Shown here piece after piece: positions 54,075-62,354 of a stretch of 64,000 bases of DNA (the stretch's first letter is position 1; every line of letters begins with the position of its first letter). The stretch lies in assembly GCF_040373385.1 (NCBI RefSeq), contig NZ_JBDXXH010000001.1, positions 73,191-137,190 on the forward strand, read 5' to 3'. A model generated the notes under the pieces. It was not told where the DNA came from. It made no database searches and worked only from the letters and a program-made list of their open reading frames with translations. Position numbers and translations under genes: made by a program. Origin of the DNA: Nitratidesulfovibrio sp. (lineage in GTDB: Bacteria; Desulfobacterota; Desulfovibrionia; Desulfovibrionales; Desulfovibrionaceae).

Positions 54075-54956
54075 CTATTTCTCGGGCGCGGGCACGGGGT
54101 ACTGTTCGCGGTAGATGATCCGGCCTTCGGACTCCAGTTCCACCACCAGGGACTGGACGTCGGCGGGGGCCACTCCGTCGGGCAGCGGCGCGGAAGTGAC
54201 CATCTTCTTGAAACGCGAGATCTGGAAACGGATGGTGTCCGGGTCCACCTTCAGGGGCAGAATGCGCCCGTCGGCAGCCTGTACGGACAGCACGGCCTGA
54301 CCGGCCAGCAGCTTCTTGGGGTCGGGATTGGTCAGGTCGAAGTTGATGCGCAGCCGCTTGCCCGATCCGTGGCGCACGGCCACGTTGTCCACGCGGGCCT
54401 CGCCGGTGCTGAGGGCCTCGCGGGCCTCGCCGGGGGAGTCGGCCACGGCGGCGGCCACGGCCTGGCTGGCCGCATCGGGCACGCGGGCGTCGGCACCGTT
54501 GGCGAGGGAACCCGATGCGCTGGTGGACGGCTGGTTGGCCGTCTGGCCCTGCGCCTGCCCATTCGCCTGGCCGGGCACTGCCACCACACCGTCACCCGCC
54601 CCGTTGGCGTCACCCGGGGTGGCAGGGGCCGGAGCGGGCGGAGAGGCCAGGGCTGCGCTGCCCAGCAGGGAGCGCAGTTCCTCCGGATCGCTGCCGCGCA
54701 ACAGCGATTCGAGGTTGGAAAGCCGCTCCAGTTCCACCCGTGCTTCCTTCAACTCCCGGTCGAGGGACTGGTTCTGGCTCATCAGCGCCCGGTTGGCCTG
54801 CCAGAACGAGAAACCGGCCCATACCCCGAAGGTGGCCAACAGCGGCAGCAACACCAGCGAAACGGTGAGCAGTCGCAGGGCCAGGGGGCTCACGCGCAGG
54901 CGACGCACGCGGCAGTCGTCGCGCATGAGCAGCAGGCTGTATTTCTCGTCGGTCAT
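54075..54956 (-). CDS. Membrane-anchored coiled-coil protein, unknown function
   Basis: A 293-residue protein with a short cytoplasmic head, one transmembrane helix (about residues 24-50, LLTVSLVLLPLLATFGVWAG), then a coiled coil (NQSLDRELKEARVELERLSN). A long Ala/Gly/Pro/Gln linker follows, then a C-terminal beta-type domain (VRHGSGKRLRINFDLTNPDP to REQYPVPAPEK). The layout resembles MreC/PilO-like and DUF6776-type envelope proteins. Its start overlaps the stop of the L,D-transpeptidase gene by one base, so both probably act in envelope assembly. Confidence 0.78.
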   Translation of the reverse strand: MTDEKYSLLLMRDDCRVRRLRVSPLALRLLTVSLVLLPLLATFGVWAGFSFWQANRALMSQNQSLDRELKEARVELERLSNLESLLRGSDPEELRSLLGSAALASPPAPAPATPGDANGAGDGVVAVPGQANGQAQGQTANQPSTSASGSLANGADARVPDAASQAVAAAVADSPGEAREALSTGEARVDNVAVRHGSGKRLRINFDLTNPDPKKLLAGQAVLSVQAADGRILPLKVDPDTIRFQISRFKKMVTSAPLPDGVAPADVQSLVVELESEGRIIYREQYPVPAPEK

Positions 54957-56254
54957 CATCGGGCGGCAGGGCTCCATTCTTCCTTGACGATTTCCCAGCC
55001 CTGGCCGTCCTGGCGCAGCAGCAGGGTCTTCACGCCCCGGTCACCGTTGCCGGTGACGTCGCGGTAATCCTGGGTCATGTCGGCGCGCACGCCGCCAGCC
55101 ACGGCCTCTATGCGCAGGCCCTTCAACTGGACCTTGGCGGGCTTGGCCTTGCGCCACAGTTCCTGCTTCTGCTGGCGGATGGCCGCGGCACCCTTGCGCG
55201 GGGCCTGGTCGGCGTCGTCGGCGTAACAGGCGATGTAGCCCTTCACGTCGCCGCGTTCCCATGCCTTGCGCCATTTTTCGACAAAGGCCGTGACCTGGGG
55301 CGATACCGTTTCGAGGTAGTTGGCCTCCATGCCCACGTCGGCGGGAACCCATTCCATGCCCACGATGCGGTACTCGCCCTTCTTGTCGGGCTGCCAGTAC
55401 AGGCGGCGGATGCCTTCGGTGGTCATGTTGGGGGCGCGGTAGTACTGGTTGAACCAGGTTACCCAGTAGCCGGGGCCCTGCATCACCTGCACGTCGGAAA
55501 CAGAAGTCTGGACCCACGCCAGTTGCTTGAACAGCCGTTCCTTCTGGGTGCGGAACGCGGAAAAGGATTCTTCCTGCGCGGCGGTGTAGGCGTCCGGGTC
55601 GTAATAGTCGAACATGGCGGGCGAGCGCGAACCCCATGCCTTTGCCCAGCCCTTGACCTTGTCTTCCAGCTTGCGCGCGGTGGCCTTGTCTTCCTTGGTG
55701 GGGGAGGCATCGGTACCCACGTCCCCGGCCACGGCCACGAGAGTGCCGGGCACGAACAGCTTGCCCGCCTTGTCGATGTCGGCCCGGTTCAGGGCAATGC
55801 AGCCCTTGGTCTCGCGCGGGATGATGTCGTGCCCCTTGCTGTGGATCCAGATGCCGGAGCCGGTCTTGCGGCGCAGCCTGTCCACGGGGTTGGGGTAGTT
55901 CAGGGTGTAGGCGATGCCGCCGTACATCTCCATGTCCAGCCCGGCGGCCAGCTTGTTGACCACGAAGTAGATGCCTTCGGGGGTCTTCAGGTCGCCAGCC
56001 GTCTGCTTGTCGCCCGTGGCCTGCCCGGTGGTGCAGACGTAGCTGGCGGCAAGCTTGAGGGGGCTGTGGCGCTCGTAGATGTGCAGCTTCTGGTCTTCCT
56101 TGTCCACGGCCACCAGGCGGCGCGGCGTGCCCGCGTCGTCCGGGATGCGCACGTGCCACCCGTCGGCGGCGGCGGAAAGGGGACAGAAAAGCGAAAGCAG
56201 CAGGGCAGCGGCAGGCAGCAGGCGGTGAAGGGCGCGGATGGTGCTTCGATGCAT
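54956..56254 (-). CDS. L,D-transpeptidase with C-terminal NTF2-like domain
   Basis: A 432-residue exported protein with a signal peptide (cleavage after SAAA, residue about 30). The YkuD domain (about 45-175) contains the catalytic motif GIWIHSKGHDIIPRETKGCI, with His and the KGC nucleophile. The remainder forms two SnoaL/NTF2-like modules (AWGSRSPAMFDYYDPDAYTA and KAWERGDVKGYIACYADDAD). It probably cross-links peptidoglycan or anchors envelope proteins. The start at 56,254 gives a good signal peptide; the longer frame does not. Confidence 0.87.
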   Translation of the reverse strand: MHRSTIRALHRLLPAAALLLSLFCPLSAAADGWHVRIPDDAGTPRRLVAVDKEDQKLHIYERHSPLKLAASYVCTTGQATGDKQTAGDLKTPEGIYFVVNKLAAGLDMEMYGGIAYTLNYPNPVDRLRRKTGSGIWIHSKGHDIIPRETKGCIALNRADIDKAGKLFVPGTLVAVAGDVGTDASPTKEDKATARKLEDKVKGWAKAWGSRSPAMFDYYDPDAYTAAQEESFSAFRTQKERLFKQLAWVQTSVSDVQVMQGPGYWVTWFNQYYRAPNMTTEGIRRLYWQPDKKGEYRIVGMEWVPADVGMEANYLETVSPQVTAFVEKWRKAWERGDVKGYIACYADDADQAPRKGAAAIRQQKQELWRKAKPAKVQLKGLRIEAVAGGVRADMTQDYRDVTGNGDRGVKTLLLRQDGQGWEIVKEEWSPAAR

Positions 56255-56528
56255 CTCGGTGCGCGGGCTGTGCACCCCCAGGGGGGCGCGGTGATCCGTC
56301 GAAACGGCGGATGGGGTGCCTGTGCCCCCGTCTAGGTGACCGACGCGCGCCGCATTGGCGCGGTGTCGGTCGGGGGCTGGCCGCCGGGGCCTTGTGCTGT
56401 ATCTGTCGGCGCAGCCGGTGGGACCAGGCTGTGCCGGACGTTCTGCCCACCTCTCCGAAGCGAGGCGCCATGGGCAGGTATGGTTCGAAAACGCTCGTTG
56501 CGTCAAACAGGCCACGCGGAACGGGCGG

Positions 56529-57089
56529 CTAGGAACGTGCGGCGTCCACCAGTTCCTTGCGGGTAAAGATCGAGATCAGGTCGTACCCGGCATCCTTGAT
56601 GGCCTGCCTGCCGCCTTCCTCACGGTCCAGTACGGTGCACACCGCCACGATGCGCAGGCCGGCGGCCTCTACCCGTTCGCAAGCCTTTAACAGGGAACCG
56701 CCAGTGGTGACAACGTCTTCCAGCATGGCCACGGGGTCTCCGGGGGCAAAATTGGCAAGGCCTTCCACGTACTGGTCGGTGCCATGCCCCTTGGGCTGCT
56801 TGCGCACGATGAAGCCCGCCAGCGGGCGACCCCGCTCGTGCGAGATGACCGTGGTGGCGGAGATCAGCGGGTCGGCGCCCAAGGTCATGCCGCCCACGCC
56901 CACCACCGGGACGTCGCGCAGCAGGTCGTTGAACAGCGAACCGATGAGCCACGAACCCTCGGCGTGCAGGGCTGTCTGCTTGCAGTCGAAGTAGTAGTCG
57001 CTCTTCCGGCCCGAAGTAAGGGTGAAATCGCCCTCACGGTATGATTTTTCCACAAGCAGGCGGGCCAGGCGGGTGCGAAGGTCGTTCAT
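56529..57089 (-). CDS. pyrE: Orotate phosphoribosyltransferase
   Basis: A 186-residue enzyme of pyrimidine synthesis that joins orotate to PRPP, giving OMP. The PRPP-binding motif VAMLEDVVTTGGS (about 118-130) and the catalytic-loop region VRKQPKGHG are intact. Start and length agree with the family. It lies 135 bp downstream of purB on the same strand; the pair places pyrimidine and purine steps together. Confidence 0.95.
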   Translation of the reverse strand: MNDLRTRLARLLVEKSYREGDFTLTSGRKSDYYFDCKQTALHAEGSWLIGSLFNDLLRDVPVVGVGGMTLGADPLISATTVISHERGRPLAGFIVRKQPKGHGTDQYVEGLANFAPGDPVAMLEDVVTTGGSLLKACERVEAAGLRIVAVCTVLDREEGGRQAIKDAGYDLISIFTRKELVDAARS

Positions 57090-57224
57090 GGGTATCCTTG
57101 CGATGGCGGGTGTGCGTGGTTCCGTGGTCCGGTGCCCTTGCGTTGTCTGGCATCATGCGTCTGGGCATCATGCGTTGGGGCGCCGTGCGTTCGCGCACCG
57201 GGCGGATGGACCGCCCGGTATGTC

Positions 57225-58523
57225 TTAGCTGCGGCCGAACACCCGCTGGAAGATCATGTTTTCGTGGCGCAGATAGTAGCCGGGATCAAACAGTTCATCA
57301 AGGACGGAGGGAGCAAGGCGCGCGGTGATGTCCGCGTCGGCCCGCACCATGTCCGGGAAAGGCTTTCTTGTTTCCCAACTCTGCATGGCGCAGCGCTGCA
57401 CCATCACGTAGGCCTCCTGGCGGGCCATGCCCGATTCCACCAGGGCCAGCAGCACGCGCTGCGAGTAGTACAGCCCGTACGAACCGGCCAGATTGCGGTC
57501 CATGTTCTCGGGGATCACCCGCAGGTTGGACAACAGGCCCGACAGGCGGTGCAGCACGTAATCCATGAGGATGGTGGAGTCGGGCATGATCACCCGTTCC
57601 ACCGAGGAATGGCTGATGTCACGCTCGTGCCACAGGGCCATGTTTTCCATGGCGGCCAGCGAGTTGGTGCGGATCAGGCGCGAAAGGCCGGTCATGTTCT
57701 CCGCCGAGATGGGGTTCTTCTTGTGCGGCATGGCCGACGAACCCTTCTGTCCCTTGGCGAAGCCTTCTTCGGCCTCCAGCACTTCGGTGCGTTGCAGGTG
57801 GCGCAGTTCCACGCACAGCCGTTCCACGCCGCCGGCGGCCAGCGCCAGCGAGGTGAAGAAATGGGCGTGCCGGTCGCGCTGGATGACCTGGGTGGAAATG
57901 GGGTCCACGGCCAGGCCCAGGATTTCGCAGGCGATGGCCTCAACGCGGGGATCGAGCATGGCGTAGGTGCCCACGGCGCCGGAAATCTTGCCCACGCGCA
58001 CGCTTTCAAGCCCATCGCGGAAGCGGGCCACGTGGCGCTGGAATTCGGCGTGGAAGCCCGCCATCTTCAGGCCGAAGCTGGTGGGTTCGGCGTGGATGCC
58101 GTGGGTGCGGCCCATGCACAGGCGGCCCTTGTTGGCGAAGGCCAGCGTTTCCAGGGTGGACAGCAGCCGTTCGAAGCCCTTCAGGATCAGTTCGCCAGCC
58201 TGGGCCAGCAGCAGGCCGTTGGCCGTGTCCACGATGTCCGACGAGGTGCAGCCCAGATGAATGAGCCGGGCCGGGGGCCCCACCTTTTCTTCCACGGCGG
58301 TGAGAAAGGCGATGACGTCGTGGCGGGTTTCCTGTTCGATTTCCAGGATGCGGTCCACGTCGAAGTCGGCCTTTTCGCGGATGATGCGCATGTCGTCCGC
58401 ACCGATGACACCCAGGCGGTGCCATGCCTCGCACACGGCCAGTTCCACGTCGAGCCAGGCGCGGAAGCGGTTTTCGAGGGTCCAGATGCGGGCCATCTCT
58501 GGGCGGGAGTAACGGTCGATCAT
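57225..58523 (-). CDS. purB: Adenylosuccinate lyase
   Basis: A 432-residue member of the fumarase/aspartase superfamily catalysing two steps of purine synthesis (SAICAR to AICAR, and adenylosuccinate to AMP). It carries TSSDIVDTANGLLL, GRTHGIHAEPTSFGLK and the signature GSSAMPHKKNPISAEN. The start ATG at 58,523 has AAGGAAG upstream; the longer reading frame is Pro/Arg-rich and not credible. Confidence 0.96.
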   Translation of the reverse strand: MIDRYSRPEMARIWTLENRFRAWLDVELAVCEAWHRLGVIGADDMRIIREKADFDVDRILEIEQETRHDVIAFLTAVEEKVGPPARLIHLGCTSSDIVDTANGLLLAQAGELILKGFERLLSTLETLAFANKGRLCMGRTHGIHAEPTSFGLKMAGFHAEFQRHVARFRDGLESVRVGKISGAVGTYAMLDPRVEAIACEILGLAVDPISTQVIQRDRHAHFFTSLALAAGGVERLCVELRHLQRTEVLEAEEGFAKGQKGSSAMPHKKNPISAENMTGLSRLIRTNSLAAMENMALWHERDISHSSVERVIMPDSTILMDYVLHRLSGLLSNLRVIPENMDRNLAGSYGLYYSQRVLLALVESGMARQEAYVMVQRCAMQSWETRKPFPDMVRADADITARLAPSVLDELFDPGYYLRHENMIFQRVFGRS

Positions 58524-58749
58524 CGTGGCTTCCTTGCTGATGCAGTGCTGGTGCTGTTGCGTGGGTCGCCGGGGCGGCATGGCTGGCCGACGGGGCCGGT
58601 GCGCCTTGATTTCCTGGCCGGTACGACGCGTGCCGATGCGCACGGCCATGCGCGGGTAATCTGCGGAGCATCCGTGGATATGGCGCGGGGCATCCACGGG
58701 GCTGGCGCGGATCTGGCGCGGAACTGGCGCGAAGCCGGGACCGCTCGTG

Positions 58750-58776
58750 AAAAGGGGCAGCCTTGCTGGCTGCCCC
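58750..58776 (-). terminator. Terminator of the FmdB-family gene
   Basis: On the minus strand GGGGCAGCC pairs with GGCTGCCCC around a five-base loop, then TTTT. It lies six bases after the stop codon. Confidence 0.88.
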
Positions 58777-58782
58777 GGGATG

Positions 58783-59187
58783 CTACGAGCCTGTGGCCGA
58801 CGCGGCGGCGCAGCCGCCCGACGGGGCGGCCGAGGCACACTTGGCCGGGCTTTCGCCCGAAGTGGCGGTGCCGGAGGACGCGGCAGGGGCGGTGGAGGCA
58901 CCGGAATCGCCGGAGCCGCCGGAGCCGCCGGAGCCGTTGGACCCTGCGTCGCCGTTGCCGGAGGCTTCCGCGCCCGCACCCGCGCCCGCGTGCGCATCGG
59001 TGGTCGAGCGGTTGCCGTAGTCGGTGACGTACCAGCCGCCGCCCTTGAGCACGAAGCTGGTGTTGGACACGATGCGATCGGCGTGGCCACCGCACACCGG
59101 ACAGGAGCGGGGGGCTTCGTCGAAGGTCTTCAGCCATTCCTCGAAGATCTGCTCGCAGTCGCTGCAACGATATTCGTAGATGGGCAT
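58783..59187 (-). CDS. FmdB-family zinc-ribbon protein
   Basis: A 134-residue protein. Residues 1-55 form the FmdB-type zinc ribbon (MPIYEYRCSDCEQIFEEW, then CPVCG and the FVLKGGGWYVTDYG ending). Residues 60-134 are an unstructured Gly/Ser/Ala tail with two further Cys. The family is small, widely conserved and of unclear function; it is sometimes linked to formamidase or amidase regulation. The tail is longer than usual. Confidence 0.9.
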   Translation of the reverse strand: MPIYEYRCSDCEQIFEEWLKTFDEAPRSCPVCGGHADRIVSNTSFVLKGGGWYVTDYGNRSTTDAHAGAGAGAEASGNGDAGSNGSGGSGGSGDSGASTAPAASSGTATSGESPAKCASAAPSGGCAAASATGS

Positions 59188-59556
59188 GCTACCCTCCTTG
59201 CAGAACCTACGCGTGATGCACGAGCCTAAACAGCGTCGTACGCGTTGTCAAACGGGAAGGCCATGCGATGGAGCACGGAACGACATGCACGGCGGTGTGG
59301 TGCCGTGCGACGGGTGGGGCGTGGTCACCGCCATGCCCGCTGCCGGGTGCTGCATGCATGGCGAGGTATATGTTCCGGATGGTGCATGGATCGTCCTGCG
59401 CACCCCATGCATGCCGCATGCAGTGCGGCGTGTGGGGCGGATGCGTGGGGGCGACCCGCACCGCAGGAAGCACACGCGCCTCGGGCGACGTGCCACCGGG
59501 GGCACGTTGCGCGAAGCGCGGGGCGTTCTTGCGGCGGAACGAAAAACCTGGATGCC
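59188..59556. other. About 370 bp without a supported gene
   Basis: Open frames across this stretch are on opposite strands and have no ribosome site or family. Several ATGCATG palindromes cluster at about 59,350-59,420. It contains the FmdB-gene promoter (minus). Confidence 0.5.
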
Positions 59557-59667
59557 TTAGGACTTGGCGGCGGCCTTCGCTTCGCGCACGCGCTGCTTCA
59601 GACGCTTTTCGCGGCGCTGACGGCGACGATCCAGTTCTTTCTTGCGTTCGATCTTCTTGTGGGCCAT
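59557..59667 (-). CDS. 36-residue highly basic small protein
   Basis: A 36-codon gene beginning MAHKKIERKKELDRRRQRRE and ending REAKAAAKS. Nearly half the residues are Lys or Arg, and it is predicted as one helix. A strong ribosome site (GGAGGAG) lies seven bases before the ATG, and the codon use matches neighbouring genes. It resembles small basic proteins conserved in Desulfovibrionaceae (DUF6800-like). Association with the ribosome or nucleic acid is plausible from charge alone. Confidence 0.75.
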   Translation of the reverse strand: MAHKKIERKKELDRRRQRREKRLKQRVREAKAAAKS

Positions 59668-59799
59668 GGGGGACTCCTCCGTGAAATCGCGTGAGATAAG
59701 AGGGACCACCTATCGCGAACCACGGGTTTTGTCCAGTGGTGCGTGCCAGGTGAGCCAAGTGAACCGGATGAACGGGATGGGCCAGCGCGCGGGCCGGGG

Positions 59800-60663
59800 T
59801 CAGCGGTCGAAGTAGCCGCTCACCGGTCCGCCCGCGTCAATGGCGGCATCGCCGAAGCCGTGCCGGGCCAGTATCCGGAGCAGGTCTGCGGATGAGGGGC
59901 GCTGCGCCATGCCGCCAGTATCCGTAGTGCCTGCCGCCACATTTTCCGCCGCCGCGTGCGCCGGGCCGATTTGCAGGCGGGGCGGGGCATTCGGCGCCAG
60001 CCGCAGGCGAAAGTCCCACAGGCCAAGATTTTCCAGTTCTTCTTCCGCCTCGGCCAGCCGGGCCAGGGTGGCCGCGTCCGGCTGCATGCCGTAGGCCAGC
60101 CGGGTAAGCAGGCAGGGGCGGGCGGCCTGATCCGGCCTGTCCATGCCGGTGCGCGCCGCCCATTGGCGGATGTTGGCCTTGGACAGGCCCGCTTCGGCCA
60201 GCGGCGAGCGGATGCCCAGTTCGCCCAGGGCGCGCAGGCCGGGGCGGTAGGCGGTCAGGTCGTCGGCATTGGTGCCGTCGCACAGGGGCAGGGGGGCGGC
60301 CGTGGCCTGCAGGGCGGTGAAGGCCGCGTGCTTGCAATGGTAGCAGCGGTCGCGCTGGCCCGCAGCGATGGCCGGTATGCCCAACGGGTTCAGCGGTACG
60401 GTGACGAAAGCGGCCCCGCGTTCGGTGGCCCAGCGGCGCGCCTCTTCCGTTTCGCGCGGGGGCATGTGCGGGCCGGTGATGTGCAGGGCGGTGACGCGGC
60501 AGCCCGCCAGCAGGGCGGCGTGGGTCAGGAAGCGGCTGTCCAGCCCGCCGGAAAGGGCCACCGCCAGTTCCGGCATGGTGGCCAGCAGGTCTTTCAGGGT
60601 GGGGGGCAGATCCTGCACGGCAGGGAGCGGCGTACTGGGGCGCGGGGTGTCGGTGTTGGTCAT
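59800..60663 (-). CDS. larE: LarE-like ATP-dependent sulfurtransferase (PP-loop)
   Basis: A 287-residue member of the LarE family, which sacrifices or transfers sulfur to make the nickel-pincer cofactor of lactate racemase and relatives. The PP-loop SGGLDSRFL (about residue 38) is intact. RCYHCKHAAF supplies two cysteines and RPCLLTRLAYG a third, the pattern of LarE proteins that bind a [4Fe-4S] cluster rather than sacrificing one Cys. No larB, larC or larA is in the window. The start at 60,663 is preferred to a leaderless extension of 14 residues. Confidence 0.85.
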   Translation of the reverse strand: MTNTDTPRPSTPLPAVQDLPPTLKDLLATMPELAVALSGGLDSRFLTHAALLAGCRVTALHITGPHMPPRETEEARRWATERGAAFVTVPLNPLGIPAIAAGQRDRCYHCKHAAFTALQATAAPLPLCDGTNADDLTAYRPGLRALGELGIRSPLAEAGLSKANIRQWAARTGMDRPDQAARPCLLTRLAYGMQPDAATLARLAEAEEELENLGLWDFRLRLAPNAPPRLQIGPAHAAAENVAAGTTDTGGMAQRPSSADLLRILARHGFGDAAIDAGGPVSGYFDR

Positions 60664-60759
60664 GTGGTGTGCCTGGTGGGGGGATGGGATGCCTTGTCGA
60701 AGCACAAGGTAGTGCTTCGGCGCAATACGGCAAGCCCTCGCCAGACCGGAAAGGCGAAA

Positions 60760-60796
60760 CCCGCCGGGTGCGCGTTGTCTGCGTGCGCCCGGCGGG
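60760..60796 (-). terminator. Hairpin terminator between the DUF39 gene and larE
   Basis: CCCGCCGGGTGCGC pairs with GCGCCCGGCGGG with a slipped base, followed on the minus strand by TTTCGCCTTT. Confidence 0.7.
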
Positions 60797-60829
60797 TAGT
60801 TCAGTTCGTGTGGCTGCCAGAGGCTTTCT

Positions 60830-61005
60830 CCAAAGCAGGCACTTCGTTCGTTGGCGAGGAAAACGAGTCTGCCATGAGGGAGTGCGGCAGCCGTTATGCG
60901 AGTCTTCGAGCATTACGGATGGCGACCGCAACGCGTACTCTTATCGTATTCGGCCGATATGGCAGGCGAAGTTTGACGAAGCCAACGGGCGAAGGGGCAA
61001 TTTGG
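60830..61005. repeat. Structured intergenic repeat, copy 2 (about 175 bp)
   Basis: Shares the ends and two internal blocks of copy 1 at 36,734-37,036: TTCGTTCGTTGGC, AAAACGAG, CTGCCATGAGGGAGTGCGG, ACTCTTATCGTATTCG and GCCAACGGGCGAA. It has only one hairpin module (60,891-60,918), with changed but still paired bases compared with copy 1. It lies just downstream of the DUF39 gene. Confidence 0.8.
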
Positions 61006-61014
61006 AGGAAATCC

Positions 61015-62187
61015 TTACGCCGAGGGCAGCAGTTCCACTGGCTCGGTAAGCAGGAATTCGCCCTTTTCGATCCACGCCTTCAGCGTGTTGGCCACTTCCA
61101 GCGACAGCGGGTAGCTGGTCATGGGCACGGTTTCCACCTTCTTGCCCATGATCTCCACCTCGCCGCTCTTCAGGTCTTCGTAGGTCACGTGCTGGATGAC
61201 CCGCGGCAGGCAGTTGGGGTAGTCGTGCCCGTAGTCCTTGACCGGCATCTGGATGTCGCTGTCGTCCACGCCGGTGAACCAGGCGATTTCCTCGTTCAGG
61301 ATGGGGATGGGAATGCCCACGCCCACGGCCAGCGAGCAGCCGTAGCCCAGGAAGGACAGGCCGCGCAGGTAGCGCGGGTTCATGCCCTTCAGGTCGCCCT
61401 TCAGCATCAGGGTGCCCGCCGGGGAAAGCGGCAGGCCGCGCTCGGTGCGCTTGGGCGCCGCCACGTGCTGCGTGCCCGCCCCAAGGACGTACCCCGTGCC
61501 GCCGCCCAGGAATATCCGGGTGCCAAGGCCGATGGTGCGGAACAGCGGGTCGTTGAACAGCGGCGATATGCGGCCCGCCGTGGCGAAGTTGACGTTGCGC
61601 AGGTTGGGCTTCAGCGGGCCCATGTACGTGTAGATGATGCGGCTCGTCAGGTTCACGGCCGCGTTGTAGTTCTGGTAGCAGTTGCGCGGGTTCAGCAGGT
61701 GTGCATAGGGCAGCTCGGACAGGGTGATCTTCTTGTCCAGCGACTTGCGCGGGTAGCAGTCGGTGCCGTAGGCTTCTGCCCGCAGATGCACGGCCTTGCC
61801 GCGCACAAGGTCCTCGATGACATGGCCGCCGCCGTACTTGAACCGGCCGGGGTAGACCTTGTTCAGCGGATCGTCCTCGGTGGGTTCGGTGGCGCCCAGG
61901 TAGGAATCCACGGCGGCAAGCCCCGCGTACGCGGGCACGTCGTTCATCCAGACCTTCGAGGTCTTGAGGGTGGGCGGGTCCTGCTGGCCGATGTTGAAGA
62001 GCAGCCCGGAGGAGCACATCGGCGAGAAAGTCCCGGTGGTGACGACGTCGATTTCGCGGGCGGCCTTTTCCTTGCCCATTCGACGGACGGCCTCGGTCAT
62101 CTCCTCGGCATTCAGAACCACGGCCTTGCCTTGGCGAATGCGTTCGTTGATTTCCGCGATCGTCTTGTTCACCTTGAAACTCGCCAT
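61015..62187 (-). CDS. DUF39 homocysteine-biosynthesis protein (aspartate-semialdehyde sulfurtransferase type)
   Basis: A 390-residue protein of the DUF39/HcyBio family. It has the conserved N-terminal VVTTGTFSPMCSSGLLFNIG with the key Cys, then GGGHVIEDLVRGK, RNCYQNYNAAVN and FLGGGTGYVLGAGTQH. In methanogens and Desulfovibrio relatives this family makes homocysteine directly from aspartate semialdehyde and sulfide-derived sulfur, bypassing O-acylhomoserine. The usual partner with NIL and ferredoxin domains is not adjacent. It has a clear ribosome site (GAGGAT) and an ordinary start. Confidence 0.9.
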   Translation of the reverse strand: MASFKVNKTIAEINERIRQGKAVVLNAEEMTEAVRRMGKEKAAREIDVVTTGTFSPMCSSGLLFNIGQQDPPTLKTSKVWMNDVPAYAGLAAVDSYLGATEPTEDDPLNKVYPGRFKYGGGHVIEDLVRGKAVHLRAEAYGTDCYPRKSLDKKITLSELPYAHLLNPRNCYQNYNAAVNLTSRIIYTYMGPLKPNLRNVNFATAGRISPLFNDPLFRTIGLGTRIFLGGGTGYVLGAGTQHVAAPKRTERGLPLSPAGTLMLKGDLKGMNPRYLRGLSFLGYGCSLAVGVGIPIPILNEEIAWFTGVDDSDIQMPVKDYGHDYPNCLPRVIQHVTYEDLKSGEVEIMGKKVETVPMTSYPLSLEVANTLKAWIEKGEFLLTEPVELLPSA

Positions 62188-62274
62188 TTTGCTATCCTCC
62201 GTTGGTGGCGCGAGCGCCGTTTCATTACATCAGGATATCAGCATATGGAAAAGCAGTCCGGATTGCAACCCGCA

Positions 62275-62303
62275 AAAAAAGGGGGGCCCTGTGCAGGCCC
62301 CCC
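62275..62303 (-). terminator. Rho-independent terminator of the receiver-TPR gene
   Basis: On the minus strand GGGGGGCC pairs with GGCCCCCC and is followed by seven T residues, 50 bases after the stop. Confidence 0.92.
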
Positions 62304-62354
62304 GAAATCGGCAGATTGATCCGTGGGTAGATCGCCGGATCGGTCGGGAATCCC

